A stretch of DNA of 64,000 nt from Providencia sp. (GTDB taxonomy: Bacteria > Pseudomonadota > Gammaproteobacteria > Enterobacterales > Enterobacteriaceae), in assembly GCF_003533305.1 (NCBI RefSeq), contig NZ_DOEH01000009.1:1-64000 (forward strand), given 5' to 3'. Within the stretch, counting starts at the first letter, position 1, and each line of letters starts with the position of its first letter. The position numbers were made by a program, and so were the translations under genes. Positions 52,159-61,533 of this stretch are shown one piece after another. A model generated the notes under the pieces. It was not told where the DNA came from. It worked only from the letters and a program-made list of their open reading frames with translations, and made no database searches.

Positions 52159-53490
52159 GTGCAGCAAATGGCTAAAAGTCTAGCCCAGGTGTATGGAAGC
52201 CTATCTAGAACTCACAAAATTGTACTAAGTGCGCTCACTGTAGCGACAATGGCCGTCGCAATATGGCGGCCAGTTCATATTCCAACAACGACTGAAAATG
52301 ACGGTACCCCTGACACCGTCATTCCTCTTGCATTATTACCCGCTAATGATGCTACTGATGATATTATTCAAGATAGTAGTGATCAATTACCTGATGAGGG
52401 TGTTGCAGATTCAGATACTGATGCAGCCGATGGTGATGGTGCGCCTATTCCTCATGAATATGTTGTCGCCAGTGGTGATAACTTAACCAGTATATTGACT
52501 CAATTTGGTATTGAAGCTGGCGACGTTGCTATGCTTTCTAATCAACACAAATCATTGCGTAACATGAAGATTGGTCAAACGCTTAATTGGGCATTGACCG
52601 AACAAGGTGAGTTACAGTCATTAACTTGGGAAGTTTCTCGTCGTGAAGTTCGCGTGTTTAACCGAATTGGCGCAACGAATAAGTTTGAAGAAGTAAAAGA
52701 AATCCGTACCGGCGAATGGACTAATAGTGTTCTAAATGGCTCGGTAGATGGTTCTTTTGCTCAAAGTACGAATAAAGCAGGCTTAACCCGCAATGAAGGT
52801 CGTGAAGTGATTAAAGCCCTTCAATGGCAGGTTGATTTTCGCAAATTGAAAAAAGGCGATAAATTCAGTGTATTGATGAGCCGTGAAATACTCAATGGCC
52901 GTAGTGAACAAAGCCAATTGGTGGGTGTTCGTCTTCAAACTAATGGCAAAAGCTATTATGCATTTCGTGCTGAAGATGGTCGATACTATGATAGTGAAGG
53001 TAATGGCTTAGAGCGTGGTTTCTTACGTTCACCTACGGCTAAACAATTTAGAGTATCTTCACAGTTTAATCCACGCCGAGTCAATCCTGTTACGGGAAGA
53101 GTTGCTCCGCATAAAGGTGTTGATTTTGCCATGCCAGTTGGTACGCCAGTACTTGCTGTTGGTGATGGTGAGGTGATCGTATCTAAATACAGTGGCGCTG
53201 CGGGTAATTTTATAGCGATCCGCCATGGCCGACAATATACAACTCGTTATATGCACTTACGTCAATTATTGGTTAAACCCGGCCAAAAAGTAAAACGTGG
53301 TGATCGTATTGCACTTTCAGGCAATACAGGACGCTCTACGGGGCCTCATTTGCATTTTGAAATGTGGGTCAACCAACAAGCGGTTAATCCTCTTACAGCG
53401 AAACTGCCGAACTCTGGTGGTTTAACGGGGAAAGAACGTAAAGAGTATTTAGCATTAGTGAAAGAAAACAAACCACAACTCAAACTATAA
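52159..53490 (+). CDS. mepM: Murein DD-endopeptidase MepM
   Basis: Cuts D-Ala-mDAP cross-links to let new murein strands in during growth. 443 residues: N-terminal membrane anchor, a LysM-like region (EYVVASGDNLTSILTQFGI), and a C-terminal M23 (LytM) domain with HKGVDFAMPVGTPVLAVGDGEV and HLHFEMW supplying zinc ligands. It starts with GTG, giving MQQMAKSLA as in E. coli, and has AAGGA before it. It follows znuA by 19 bases and has a terminator. Confidence 0.95.
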   Translation: MQQMAKSLAQVYGSLSRTHKIVLSALTVATMAVAIWRPVHIPTTTENDGTPDTVIPLALLPANDATDDIIQDSSDQLPDEGVADSDTDAADGDGAPIPHEYVVASGDNLTSILTQFGIEAGDVAMLSNQHKSLRNMKIGQTLNWALTEQGELQSLTWEVSRREVRVFNRIGATNKFEEVKEIRTGEWTNSVLNGSVDGSFAQSTNKAGLTRNEGREVIKALQWQVDFRKLKKGDKFSVLMSREILNGRSEQSQLVGVRLQTNGKSYYAFRAEDGRYYDSEGNGLERGFLRSPTAKQFRVSSQFNPRRVNPVTGRVAPHKGVDFAMPVGTPVLAVGDGEVIVSKYSGAAGNFIAIRHGRQYTTRYMHLRQLLVKPGQKVKRGDRIALSGNTGRSTGPHLHFEMWVNQQAVNPLTAKLPNSGGLTGKERKEYLALVKENKPQLKL

Positions 53491-53514
53491 TAGTTTAACT
53501 CTTAATCACAACAT

Positions 53515-53548
53515 AATTGGCAGGTACTTGTATCTGCCAATTTTCTTT
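53515..53548 (+). terminator. Rho-independent terminator of znuA-mepM
   Basis: AATTGGCAG (53515-53523) pairs with CTGCCAATT (53534-53542); three inner pairs extend it to 12 bp with loop CTTG. TTTTCTTT follows. Confidence 0.88.
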
Positions 53549-53613
53549 GTAATGCTTTCGCAAATTATTACGATACACTATAAGAAGATAGCGATTATTC
53601 ACTTGGATACAGC

Positions 53614-54585
53614 ATGAATAAAGATAAAGACACTGACAGTAAAAAAGGCTATGTGCCAACATTTCACCCCTCATATTTGCTACCTAAATATTGGGGCGTA
53701 TGGGCAGGAGCCGCTATTTTTGTCGGGCTCGCCTATATACCTGTCAAGGTTAGAGACCCAATGCTGGCTAAAATTGGTAAATGGGTAGGCAAATTGGCAA
53801 AAAGTGCACGACGTCGCGCTAAAATTAATTTACTTTATTGCTTCCCTCAGCAGTCAGAAGAGCAGAGAGAACAGCTTGTTGATAGGATGTTTGAAACTGC
53901 GCCTCAATCTTTTGTTATGCTCGCTGAGCTGTGTGTTCGTGGTGCTGATAGGACATTAGCGAGAACACAGTGGCATAATAAAGAAATCATTGAACAGTTA
54001 CAGCAACAGCAAAGTAATGTAATTTTTATGGTACCGCACGGTTGGGCTGTGGATGCACCTGCAATGTTACTTGCTGCTAGTGGCCAAAATATGGCAGCGA
54101 TGTTTCATCACCAAAAAAACCCAGTTGCTGACTATTTATGGAATAAAGCGCGTTATCACTTTGGTGGGCGTTTGCATTCAAGAGAAGCAGGAATCAAACC
54201 TTTTATTGCGTCTGTAAGGCAAGGGTATTGGGGATTTTATCTCCCAGATCAAGATCACGGTGAAGAGCATAGTGAATTTGTGGATTTTTTTGCTACCTAT
54301 AAGGCGACTTTACCGGCAGTTGGCCGTTTGATGAAAGTTTGCAAAGCTAAAATTGTTCCTTTATTTCCTGTTTATGATCACAAAACACATCAGTTACATA
54401 TCTATATACGTGAACCTATGGATGATATTGATGGTAAAGATGACGAATATATTGCACGCAGAATGAATGAAGAGCTTGAATATCTCGTTTCGCCAAATCC
54501 AGAACAATATACATGGATATTAAAGCTATTAAAAACGCGTAAAGAGGGAGAATTAGAGCCTTATCAGCGCAAAGATTTATATTGA
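53614..54585 (+). CDS. lpxM: Lipid A myristoyltransferase LpxM
   Basis: Late acyltransferase adding the secondary myristate to Kdo2-lauroyl-lipid IVA at the inner membrane. 323 residues, the same length as E. coli LpxM, with an N-terminal membrane segment and the HX4D catalytic motif in VPHGWAVDAPAML; QGYWGFYLPDQDHG and FVDFFATYKATLPA are conserved. It is followed by a terminator and then the fimbrial insertion. Confidence 0.97.
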   Translation: MNKDKDTDSKKGYVPTFHPSYLLPKYWGVWAGAAIFVGLAYIPVKVRDPMLAKIGKWVGKLAKSARRRAKINLLYCFPQQSEEQREQLVDRMFETAPQSFVMLAELCVRGADRTLARTQWHNKEIIEQLQQQQSNVIFMVPHGWAVDAPAMLLAASGQNMAAMFHHQKNPVADYLWNKARYHFGGRLHSREAGIKPFIASVRQGYWGFYLPDQDHGEEHSEFVDFFATYKATLPAVGRLMKVCKAKIVPLFPVYDHKTHQLHIYIREPMDDIDGKDDEYIARRMNEELEYLVSPNPEQYTWILKLLKTRKEGELEPYQRKDLY

Positions 54586-54958
54586 TAGCTTCAAATTATA
54601 ATTAAAATACCTTAAACCACGATAGTTAAATTTAATTGTCGTGGTTTTTTTTATGCGGAAAATAATAAATAACAAAATAGAAATTAATATTTTAATTTAT
54701 TCGAAATCACAATTATTCAAAATGAAATTATATTTATTATTACACTAGTTATTAAGAGTTAACATTTTCAAGATGTAAATTTTTAAGATGGTAATTAATA
54801 AAAATTAACACGTCAATTTATTAGCATGATTAAAGTAGAGTGTTATATTTTAGGTGAGTGCTAATGTTAAGAATTTATAGTGGTGTGATTCATTCATAAC
54901 GTAGTAATTAATAGCACAATAATTATTAACAGTTAAAAATTCATTTATAGGAATTGTT
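54586..54958. other. AT-rich promoter region of the fimbrial operon
   Basis: 373 bases, strongly A+T, with the lpxM terminator at the start and no gene. I saw no long inverted repeats of a fimS-type switch and no recombinase gene nearby. The pilin ATG has AGGAATT before it. A+T content suggests silencing by H-NS; promoters not resolved. Confidence 0.4.
54614..54652 (+). terminator. Rho-independent terminator of lpxM
   Basis: AAACCACGA (54614-54622) pairs with TCGTGGTTT (54639-54647), followed by T to 54652. Confidence 0.9.
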
Positions 54959-55480
54959 ATGAGTATTTTAAAAAAAATGCTGATCGGAATAGGGATGGCA
55001 TTAGCGGTAATAAACGGATCAACAGTTTTTGCTTTCGGTACTATTCATTTTACCGGTGAAATAACAGAACAAGCTTGTACAGTTGATAGTAGTTCCAAAG
55101 ACCTTCATGTCGACCTTGGTAAAATTTCATCTAAGAATTTAAGTGTACAGGGGGAATTAGCGGGTCTGAAAGATTTTACAATAAAGTTAACTGATTGCCC
55201 TGAGAATTCAGCGGTGACAGTCAGATTTGGCGGGAATCGTGATCCTAATGACCAAGACCTTTTAGCGATAAACTCTGTCGAAGGTGCTGCTAAGAACGTG
55301 GGTATTGCTATATTTGAAAAGGATGCGGTTTCACAAATAAAGCTTTATGATGATTCAAAAGAAATCATCTTCACGAGTGCAAATATTGATTTAGATTATA
55401 CCGCACGATATAAAGCAACGGGTGTTGTAACAGCTGGTTCTGCAAATAGCAGTGCTGTTTATAGTGTTCAGTATCAATAA
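54959..55480 (+). CDS. Type 1-like major fimbrial subunit
   Basis: 173 residues: signal peptide ending in FAFG, then a pilin domain with FTGEITEQACTVDSSS, the disulfide Cys40 and Cys80, SAVTVRFGG and the penultimate-Tyr C-terminus YSVQYQ. This is the shape of a chaperone-usher shaft subunit with an N-terminal donor strand. It is the only small pilin in the operon, so it presumably forms the shaft. Codon use is AT-rich, unlike neighbours lpxM and pykA. Confidence 0.9.
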   Translation: MSILKKMLIGIGMALAVINGSTVFAFGTIHFTGEITEQACTVDSSSKDLHVDLGKISSKNLSVQGELAGLKDFTIKLTDCPENSAVTVRFGGNRDPNDQDLLAINSVEGAAKNVGIAIFEKDAVSQIKLYDDSKEIIFTSANIDLDYTARYKATGVVTAGSANSSAVYSVQYQ

Positions 55481-55486
55481 TTATTT

Positions 55487-55508
55487 TAGGGTAACCTAGG
55501 TTACCCTA
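55487..55508 (+). repeat. 22-bp perfect palindrome between pilin and chaperone genes
   Basis: TAGGGTAACCT is followed at once by its reverse complement AGGTTACCCTA, starting six bases after the pilin stop. As RNA it folds to a strong hairpin with almost no loop. There is no long T-run, so it may be a partial terminator or a 3' mRNA stabiliser that raises pilin over the other products. Confidence 0.85.
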
Positions 55509-55534
55509 CAGTTATATTTTATGAAGACTATTTT

Positions 55535-56191
55535 ATGAAAATAATATCAATATTTTTCTATTTTATTTTAATGTTAATTATACCTTTCGCTCAGGCTTCA
55601 GGAGTAAGTATAGGGGGAACTCGTTTTATTTATGAAATCAATAAACGTGAAATTAATATTCCTATTTTTAATGGAGATAAAGAAAAATCCTATTTAATTC
55701 AAAGTTGGGTATCTTCATTTGATAATAATACAAAGTCTCCTTTTATTGCTATGCCACCTTTATTTAGGATTGAACCAAATAGTCATGGTTCAGCACGCAT
55801 TTCATATATTGGTGAGCCATTAGGGGCTAATCAGGAGAAACTTTATTTACTTAATGTAAAAGCGATACCACCTAAAGAGGGCAATGCTGAAAATGAGTTA
55901 CAGATAATTATTAATTCACAATTCAAGTTATTTTTAAGATCACAAGATATGGTTCCGATTGATTTTGAACAGGTTAAAATAGTTAAAAAATCGGATGGTA
56001 TAATGATAAATAATCAGACACCGTACCATTTATCGATTAAAAAAATATTAATTGATGGTAAGAAAGCTAAAGGTATTGGGATCGTTTATCCCTTTAAGAA
56101 TGACTATATCCTTAAAATAAAAACCACCGATAAAAATTTAATTGAGGTTAAGTTTATTAATGATTATGGTGCTATTGTGGTTAAAAAATAA
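55535..56191 (+). CDS. Periplasmic fimbrial chaperone (PapD family)
   Basis: 218 residues with signal peptide ending QASG, then the two-domain Ig fold: GGTRFIYEINKRE holds the conserved anchor Arg, PPLFRIEPNSHGSARI and a SQFKLFLRSQ segment equivalent to the IKLFYRP motif with the second basic anchor. It caps pilins by donor-strand complementation in the periplasm and hands them to the usher. It starts 54 bases after the pilin gene, beyond the palindrome. Confidence 0.9.
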   Translation: MKIISIFFYFILMLIIPFAQASGVSIGGTRFIYEINKREINIPIFNGDKEKSYLIQSWVSSFDNNTKSPFIAMPPLFRIEPNSHGSARISYIGEPLGANQEKLYLLNVKAIPPKEGNAENELQIIINSQFKLFLRSQDMVPIDFEQVKIVKKSDGIMINNQTPYHLSIKKILIDGKKAKGIGIVYPFKNDYILKIKTTDKNLIEVKFINDYGAIVVKK

Positions 56192-56202
56192 GAGTATATA
56201 AA

Positions 56203-58704
56203 ATGTTGGCATCTAAATTTAATTTCATCACTATATATTATATAGTCATAATTGTTATAGGTATTTTCTCATATATTAATAATACCAATGCTGAGGACAT
56301 ATTTGACATTAATTCTATTAATATAGGTACTGATAGCCGAGTGGCTGATATTAATAACTTAGAGTATCTTTCATATGTAGGAGGACAGCTTCCTGGAGCA
56401 TATTACGTTGATGTTTTTTTAAACAAAAAGAAAGTGGATAATAAAAAGATTATTTTTAAAGCTGACTATATTAATAAAAAACTTAGACCTGAAGTTACTA
56501 AAAGCATGCTAATTAATTGGGGGGTGAAAAACTTCGCTAGTATAGAGTTTAGTAAAAAGGATATGAATGAAAATATAGATAATTTTGATTCTATAATGTT
56601 AGGAGCTAACTATCATTATGATTTTTTACTTAATCGATTGGATATTAGTATTCCACAAATAGGATTGAAAAGTGTGAGTCGTGGACATATTGATGATAAA
56701 GAATGGAATGATGGAATTAATGCTTTATTTTCTAACTATTTAATTAGATATGACAAAAAATGGAATAAAGTTAGATTTAATCACGCTATAAAAAATAGTA
56801 CTTATACTTTTATTGGTTTAAGAAGTGGATTAAATTATGAACAGTGGAGATTACGGAATCATAGTACCTATAGCCATGGTATGAATGGAAACTATTGGCA
56901 TAATTTGCAAACCTATTTGGAGCGCGATATTCGATTAATAAAAAGCCATTTAATCTTAGGTGAAACGGCATCTGACAATGGCATAATGAAAAGTCATTCT
57001 TATTATGGTGTTAAACTTGTATCGAATGAAAATATGTTACCACAAAGTCAACGTGGATTTGCGCCGATTATAATGGGGATCGCGCAAAGTAATGCGCTAA
57101 TTGTTGTTCGGCAAAATGACCATATTATTTATCAAACATCAGTGCCTCCCGGTAAGTTTGCACTTAATGATTTATACCCAACTTCAAGTAGTGGGGATTT
57201 AAACATTACAATTGAGGAAGCTAACGGTGCAACACGTTCTTATATACAGCCTTTTTCTACTGTACCTATGATGCAAAGAGCTGGCTCACTAAAGTACAGT
57301 ATTGATATTGGGAAATATAATGTTAGCAGCGCTAAGCGTAAACCTAATTTTATGCAAGCTAGTGCATTATATGGACTACCTTACAACGTTTCCCTATATG
57401 GTGGGTTTATTATTTCAAAAGATTATCAGGCTTACAGTATCGGATCAGGTCTGAATTTAGGCCGAATTGGTGCTATTTCTGCTGATATTACCCATGCTTC
57501 TACTCAACTATGTAATAATATTAACGCGAGTGGCCAGTCTTATCGTGTGAATTATTCAAAGTACTTACCGAAAATCGGTACTGCATTTTCATTAGCATCG
57601 TATCGTTATTCAACCGATAGTTATTATGACTTTTCAACATCAAACAATAATGGCTATGATAGTGGAAGAAAAAAACAACAAATTCAATTATCAGTATCAC
57701 AGTCTCTCGCTGATATTGGATATTTATCGCTTAATGGCTATCAACAATATTATTGGGATAAATATGCAATAGATAAAAATTTAACACTGAGCTTCAGTGG
57801 CTATTATAATAGGGTAAATTATGGTATTTCTTATTCATATTATCAACAAGATAACGATAAATCAAATGACGAAATGCTTTCTTTAAATTTTCATATTCCC
57901 TTTGATTTGGCGAAAAAAAATAATTGGTTAACTTACAATTACAATACCAGTAAAAAAGGTGATTTAATGAGTGCTGTGAGTATGAGTGGAACGAGTTTAG
58001 TAAATAATAATCTCCAATATGATATTTCCCAAAAATATAATCATAACCGAAAAGAATACAGTAATTCTGTGGATATTAATTATTTCGTATCGTTTGGTGA
58101 CTATAATGCGGCATATCATTATGACCCACGTTATCATTCAGTTAATTTAGCGGCTACAGGGGCATTATTATTTCATTCGGATGGTCTAACAGCTGGACGT
58201 ACTATGTATGATGCAGCCGTATTAATTAAAGCAAAAGGTATTAACAATCTAAAAATAAATAATGGACAATCGCTTTATACCGATATTTTTGGTTATGCTG
58301 TTATTCCGTCAGTTACGGGTTATGAGCGTAATCAAATTAGTGTAGATACTGCAACACTTAGCGCAAATGATGATGTAGGAAAAAATACGATAACAATAGT
58401 ACCTACACAAGGTGCGATTGTGCTTGCAGATTTTGAAGCAAAACGCGGCGCACGAATTTTATTGAAATTATCTTATAAAGGTAAATTGATTGCCTTTGGT
58501 TCATTGGTATCTGTCTTTACTAATGGAAAGCTCATCACTAATGGGATCGTTGCAAATGATGGTGAGGTTTATTTAAGTGGTATTCCTAAAGAGCATCACA
58601 TAGTTGTTAAGTGGGGAGCGAAAGATGAACAACAGTGTGGATTATCGGTGCCACTTTCATTAGATATTGGTGAAATTCAATTCATTGAGCGAATGTGTCA
58701 ATAG
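56203..58704 (+). CDS. Outer-membrane fimbrial usher
   Basis: 833 residues, typical usher length: signal peptide, N-terminal chaperone-binding domain (IFDINSINIG, LPGAYYVDVFLN), a 24-strand barrel with plug, and C-terminal domains ending in the Cys pair of QQCGLSV and ERMCQ. NDLYPTSSSGDLNITIEEANG is a classic usher motif. It starts 11 bases after the chaperone. Confidence 0.93.
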   Translation: MLASKFNFITIYYIVIIVIGIFSYINNTNAEDIFDINSINIGTDSRVADINNLEYLSYVGGQLPGAYYVDVFLNKKKVDNKKIIFKADYINKKLRPEVTKSMLINWGVKNFASIEFSKKDMNENIDNFDSIMLGANYHYDFLLNRLDISIPQIGLKSVSRGHIDDKEWNDGINALFSNYLIRYDKKWNKVRFNHAIKNSTYTFIGLRSGLNYEQWRLRNHSTYSHGMNGNYWHNLQTYLERDIRLIKSHLILGETASDNGIMKSHSYYGVKLVSNENMLPQSQRGFAPIIMGIAQSNALIVVRQNDHIIYQTSVPPGKFALNDLYPTSSSGDLNITIEEANGATRSYIQPFSTVPMMQRAGSLKYSIDIGKYNVSSAKRKPNFMQASALYGLPYNVSLYGGFIISKDYQAYSIGSGLNLGRIGAISADITHASTQLCNNINASGQSYRVNYSKYLPKIGTAFSLASYRYSTDSYYDFSTSNNNGYDSGRKKQQIQLSVSQSLADIGYLSLNGYQQYYWDKYAIDKNLTLSFSGYYNRVNYGISYSYYQQDNDKSNDEMLSLNFHIPFDLAKKNNWLTYNYNTSKKGDLMSAVSMSGTSLVNNNLQYDISQKYNHNRKEYSNSVDINYFVSFGDYNAAYHYDPRYHSVNLAATGALLFHSDGLTAGRTMYDAAVLIKAKGINNLKINNGQSLYTDIFGYAVIPSVTGYERNQISVDTATLSANDDVGKNTITIVPTQGAIVLADFEAKRGARILLKLSYKGKLIAFGSLVSVFTNGKLITNGIVANDGEVYLSGIPKEHHIVVKWGAKDEQQCGLSVPLSLDIGEIQFIERMCQ

Positions 58705-58712
58705 GAGCTGTT

Positions 58713-59753
58713 ATGATAAAATTAGGTTCTGCTAGTTGTGTATTGGCTTTTATATATTCTCAATTAGTGCATGCAGAATTTAGCGCTAACGTTAAAACCA
58801 AGTTTAGTGCTGAATTTACATCACGAACAGTACCTATATTATCACCTATTTATGTACCAAGAACGGCACCGATTAATAGCTATTTAGATTCTGTTGATTT
58901 AGGAACATACACGCCTTGGGTTTGGTGGAATGCGACCGGAATGACTGAGGTTGGCATTTATTTACCGGTTATTGTTGGAACAAATACAAGAATGTTAGGA
59001 GGCGCTTATGTCAAAGAGATAAATCGCTCAGGTATTGGATTTGTATTATATGGTAGCGTTAATTCTCCCTGTTCTGGTGGCGCTTACGTAGATGGTGTAA
59101 ATACCAAAGATGATAATCTAAGTAATCGTATTCTTTGTGGCACAATGAGTCGTTCTAATTATTATTCGGTGACGTTAAGAGCTGCATTTTACAAGATCAG
59201 AGATCGCGTTCAAACTCAAATATTACCAAGCACACGAGCTGCTATGTTAGTGCTATATAATAATGGTTTTATTACTTCAGATAGTAATGGAAATCTAGAA
59301 CCTAACATCTGGATGGGACCTATAAATGTGGTATCGGGTGGCTGTGACATTATTAATAAAACAATTACAGTTCCGTTCGGTAAAGTGGATAAATCAACTT
59401 TTTTTGGGGTTGGTTCAACAAGTGCTAACAGCCAACGTCACTTTCAAATTAATTTAGATTGCGACCCTATATCGCCGATTAAAATTACCTTTATTGGTAC
59501 TGCGGATTTGAATAAAACACCAGGAACTATCGCATTAAATGATCCTAATGGCAGCCACACAGCAAAAGGATATGGGATACAAATAAAATATAATAACCAG
59601 CCGATTAAATTAAACCAACAAATGACAATTTTAGAATCCAATAATACTGGACAATATAGCATTCCACTTGAAGCGTCTTATATTCAAACCTCGTCGATAA
59701 TGAAGTCAGGCAAAGCAAATGGCACGTTGCAGTTTAACATGCAATATCACTAA
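58713..59753 (+). CDS. Fimbrial tip adhesin with lectin-type and pilin domains
   Basis: 346 residues. After a signal peptide (ending LVHAEF) comes a ~190-residue unknown head domain with several aromatic residues and the disulfide-capable C in NSPCSGGAYV and ILCGTMS; then a pilin domain from about GGCDIINKTITVPFGKV with a second Cys in INLDCDPI and the C-terminal FNMQYH. This two-domain plan is that of tip adhesins such as FimH. ATG 58713 is chosen because TAGGAG precedes it; the frame from 58695 inside the usher gene is not needed. Receptor unknown. Confidence 0.82.
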   Translation: MIKLGSASCVLAFIYSQLVHAEFSANVKTKFSAEFTSRTVPILSPIYVPRTAPINSYLDSVDLGTYTPWVWWNATGMTEVGIYLPVIVGTNTRMLGGAYVKEINRSGIGFVLYGSVNSPCSGGAYVDGVNTKDDNLSNRILCGTMSRSNYYSVTLRAAFYKIRDRVQTQILPSTRAAMLVLYNNGFITSDSNGNLEPNIWMGPINVVSGGCDIINKTITVPFGKVDKSTFFGVGSTSANSQRHFQINLDCDPISPIKITFIGTADLNKTPGTIALNDPNGSHTAKGYGIQIKYNNQPIKLNQQMTILESNNTGQYSIPLEASYIQTSSIMKSGKANGTLQFNMQYH

Positions 59754-59832
59754 ACTTATTAGATTCAAAATATCGAAAAATATTTATTTGAGTCGGGCAA
59801 GATTAGAAAAAATGCAGTAAAAAGAAAAGAAG

Positions 59833-59858
59833 TAGGGGAGCTATTGCTAGCCCCCCTA
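59833..59858 (-). terminator. Terminator of pykA
   Basis: TAGGGG and CCCCTA arms, with an inner AGC/GCT stem, form a hairpin. On the minus strand it is followed by CTTCTTTTCTTTTT, 32 bases after the pykA stop. It may also stop fimbrial transcripts entering from the left. Confidence 0.7.
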
Positions 59859-59890
59859 GATTAGTTATATTGGCTTACTATTTCGTTTAT

Positions 59891-61333
59891 TTATTCGACT
59901 TCTAATATGCGGCAAGTATTGGTACTACCGATAGTGCCCATCAAGTCACCTTGGGTGACAAGTACAAGGTCGCCTGTCATTAGATAGCCGTTATCACGTA
60001 AACGAGTTACCGCTTCGTTTGCAGCTGCAATTCCATCGGTATGGGTGCTACAAAATACAGGGGTCACACCACGATAAAGTGAACATTGGTTTAAGGTTTT
60101 TTCGTGGCGAGACATAGCAAAAATAGGTAAACCTGAACTGATACGTGACATCATACGTGCTGTACGGCCAGACTCCGTCATTGCAATAATTGCTTTAACC
60201 CCTTTAAGGTGGTTTGCAGCATACATAGTTGACATGGCTATCGCATCTTCAGGGCTGTTAAACTCTGCATCTAAGCGGTGTTTAGAGATATTTAGACCTG
60301 GCATTTTTTCTGCGCCAAAGCAAACCTGAGCCATTGCTGCTACGGTTTCTGCTGGGTATTGACCTGCAGCAGTTTCTGCCGAAAGCATGACGGCATCTGT
60401 GCCATCCAGAACGGCGTTAGCAACGTCCATAACTTCAGCACGCGTTGGCATCGGATTAGTAATCATCGATTCCATCATTTGTGTCGCAGTAATCACAACA
60501 CGGTTTAATTGACGTGAACGACGGATTAATTTTTTCTGTACTGCGACAAGCTCAGGATCGCCAATTTCAACACCTAAATCGCCACGGGCAACCATAACAA
60601 CATCAGATGCAAGGATCACTTCGTCCATGATTTCATCAGTAGCAACCGCTTCTGCTCGCTCAACTTTTGCGACAATTTGGCATTCACAGCCTGCATCACG
60701 TGCTAATCGACGTGCATAATTTAAATCTTCACCTGAGCGAGGGAAAGAAACCGCTAAATAATCAACATTAATTTTTGCGGCTGTTTTGATGTCTTCTTTA
60801 TCTTTTTCAGTCAATGCTTCAGCAGAAAGACCACCACCTAATTTGTTGATGCCTTTATTATTTGATAGTTGGCCACCAACAGTGACTTCAGTGAAGACTT
60901 GTAACCCTTGAACTTCACGTACTTTTAATTGAACGCGGCCATCATCAAGTAATAAAATATCACCAGGAACAACATCAGCAGGTAGGCCTTTATAGTCGAT
61001 ACCGACTTTTTGTTGGTCGCCTTCACCTTTACCTAAGTTTGCATCTAATGTGAATTTGTCACCAATATTGAGGAAAACCTTACCATCTTTAAAGGTTGAA
61101 ACACGAATTTTTGGTCCCTGTAAATCACCGAGGATAGCAACGTGGCGACCCAATCTAGCGGCGATTTCACGCACTTTATTAGCGCGAATAATGTGGTCTT
61201 CTGGAGTTCCGTGAGAGAAATTAAGGCGAACAACATTAGCGCCAGCATTAATGATTTTTTCGAGGTTATTATCGCGATCAGTTGCTGGACCTAGTGTTGT
61301 AACAATTTTAGTTCTTCTAAGGCGTCTAGACAT
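59891..61333 (-). CDS. pykA: Pyruvate kinase II (PykA type)
   Basis: Glycolytic enzyme making pyruvate and ATP from PEP and ADP. 480 residues, almost identical to E. coli PykA from [19 protein letters not shown]. The catalytic barrel carries NFSHG, the signature [10 protein letters not shown] and the [12 protein letters not shown] metal site; the C-terminal effector domain ends [11 protein letters not shown]. In E. coli lpxM is its direct neighbour; here the fimbrial operon lies between. Confidence 0.98.
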   Translation of the reverse strand: MSRRLRRTKIVTTLGPATDRDNNLEKIINAGANVVRLNFSHGTPEDHIIRANKVREIAARLGRHVAILGDLQGPKIRVSTFKDGKVFLNIGDKFTLDANLGKGEGDQQKVGIDYKGLPADVVPGDILLLDDGRVQLKVREVQGLQVFTEVTVGGQLSNNKGINKLGGGLSAEALTEKDKEDIKTAAKINVDYLAVSFPRSGEDLNYARRLARDAGCECQIVAKVERAEAVATDEIMDEVILASDVVMVARGDLGVEIGDPELVAVQKKLIRRSRQLNRVVITATQMMESMITNPMPTRAEVMDVANAVLDGTDAVMLSAETAAGQYPAETVAAMAQVCFGAEKMPGLNISKHRLDAEFNSPEDAIAMSTMYAANHLKGVKAIIAMTESGRTARMMSRISSGLPIFAMSRHEKTLNQCSLYRGVTPVFCSTHTDGIAAANEAVTRLRDNGYLMTGDLVLVTQGDLMGTIGSTNTCRILEVE

Positions 61334-61372
61334 GTATTACTCCGTTGACCTGTAATGGTACTGATAAAAGGA

Positions 61373-61385
61373 TGAAACCGTTTCA
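61373..61385 (-). promoter_or_regulatory. Possible Cra (FruR) site upstream of pykA
   Basis: TGAAACCGTTTCA is a 6-1-6 palindrome 40 bases before the pykA ATG. It agrees with the Cra pattern TGAAWCSNTHH. No footprint is known here; other LacI-family proteins have similar sites. Confidence 0.4.
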
Positions 61386-61533
61386 CCCCATTTCGAAACC
61401 TGTTTACTGCAAATAGTGATGCTGACACGAGCACAGCTATTATAGTCTGCTAATTATTTTATGCTATCAGGACTGTAAAAGTATTAAAGCCTGAAAAGCG
61501 AAGAAAACAGCTTCATTTGAACAGTTATCTGTT

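Noticed and set aside
54586..54958. Phase-variable invertible promoter for the fimbrial operon
   Set aside because: No pair of inverted repeats flanking a promoter and no FimB/FimE or MrpI-type recombinase in the window.
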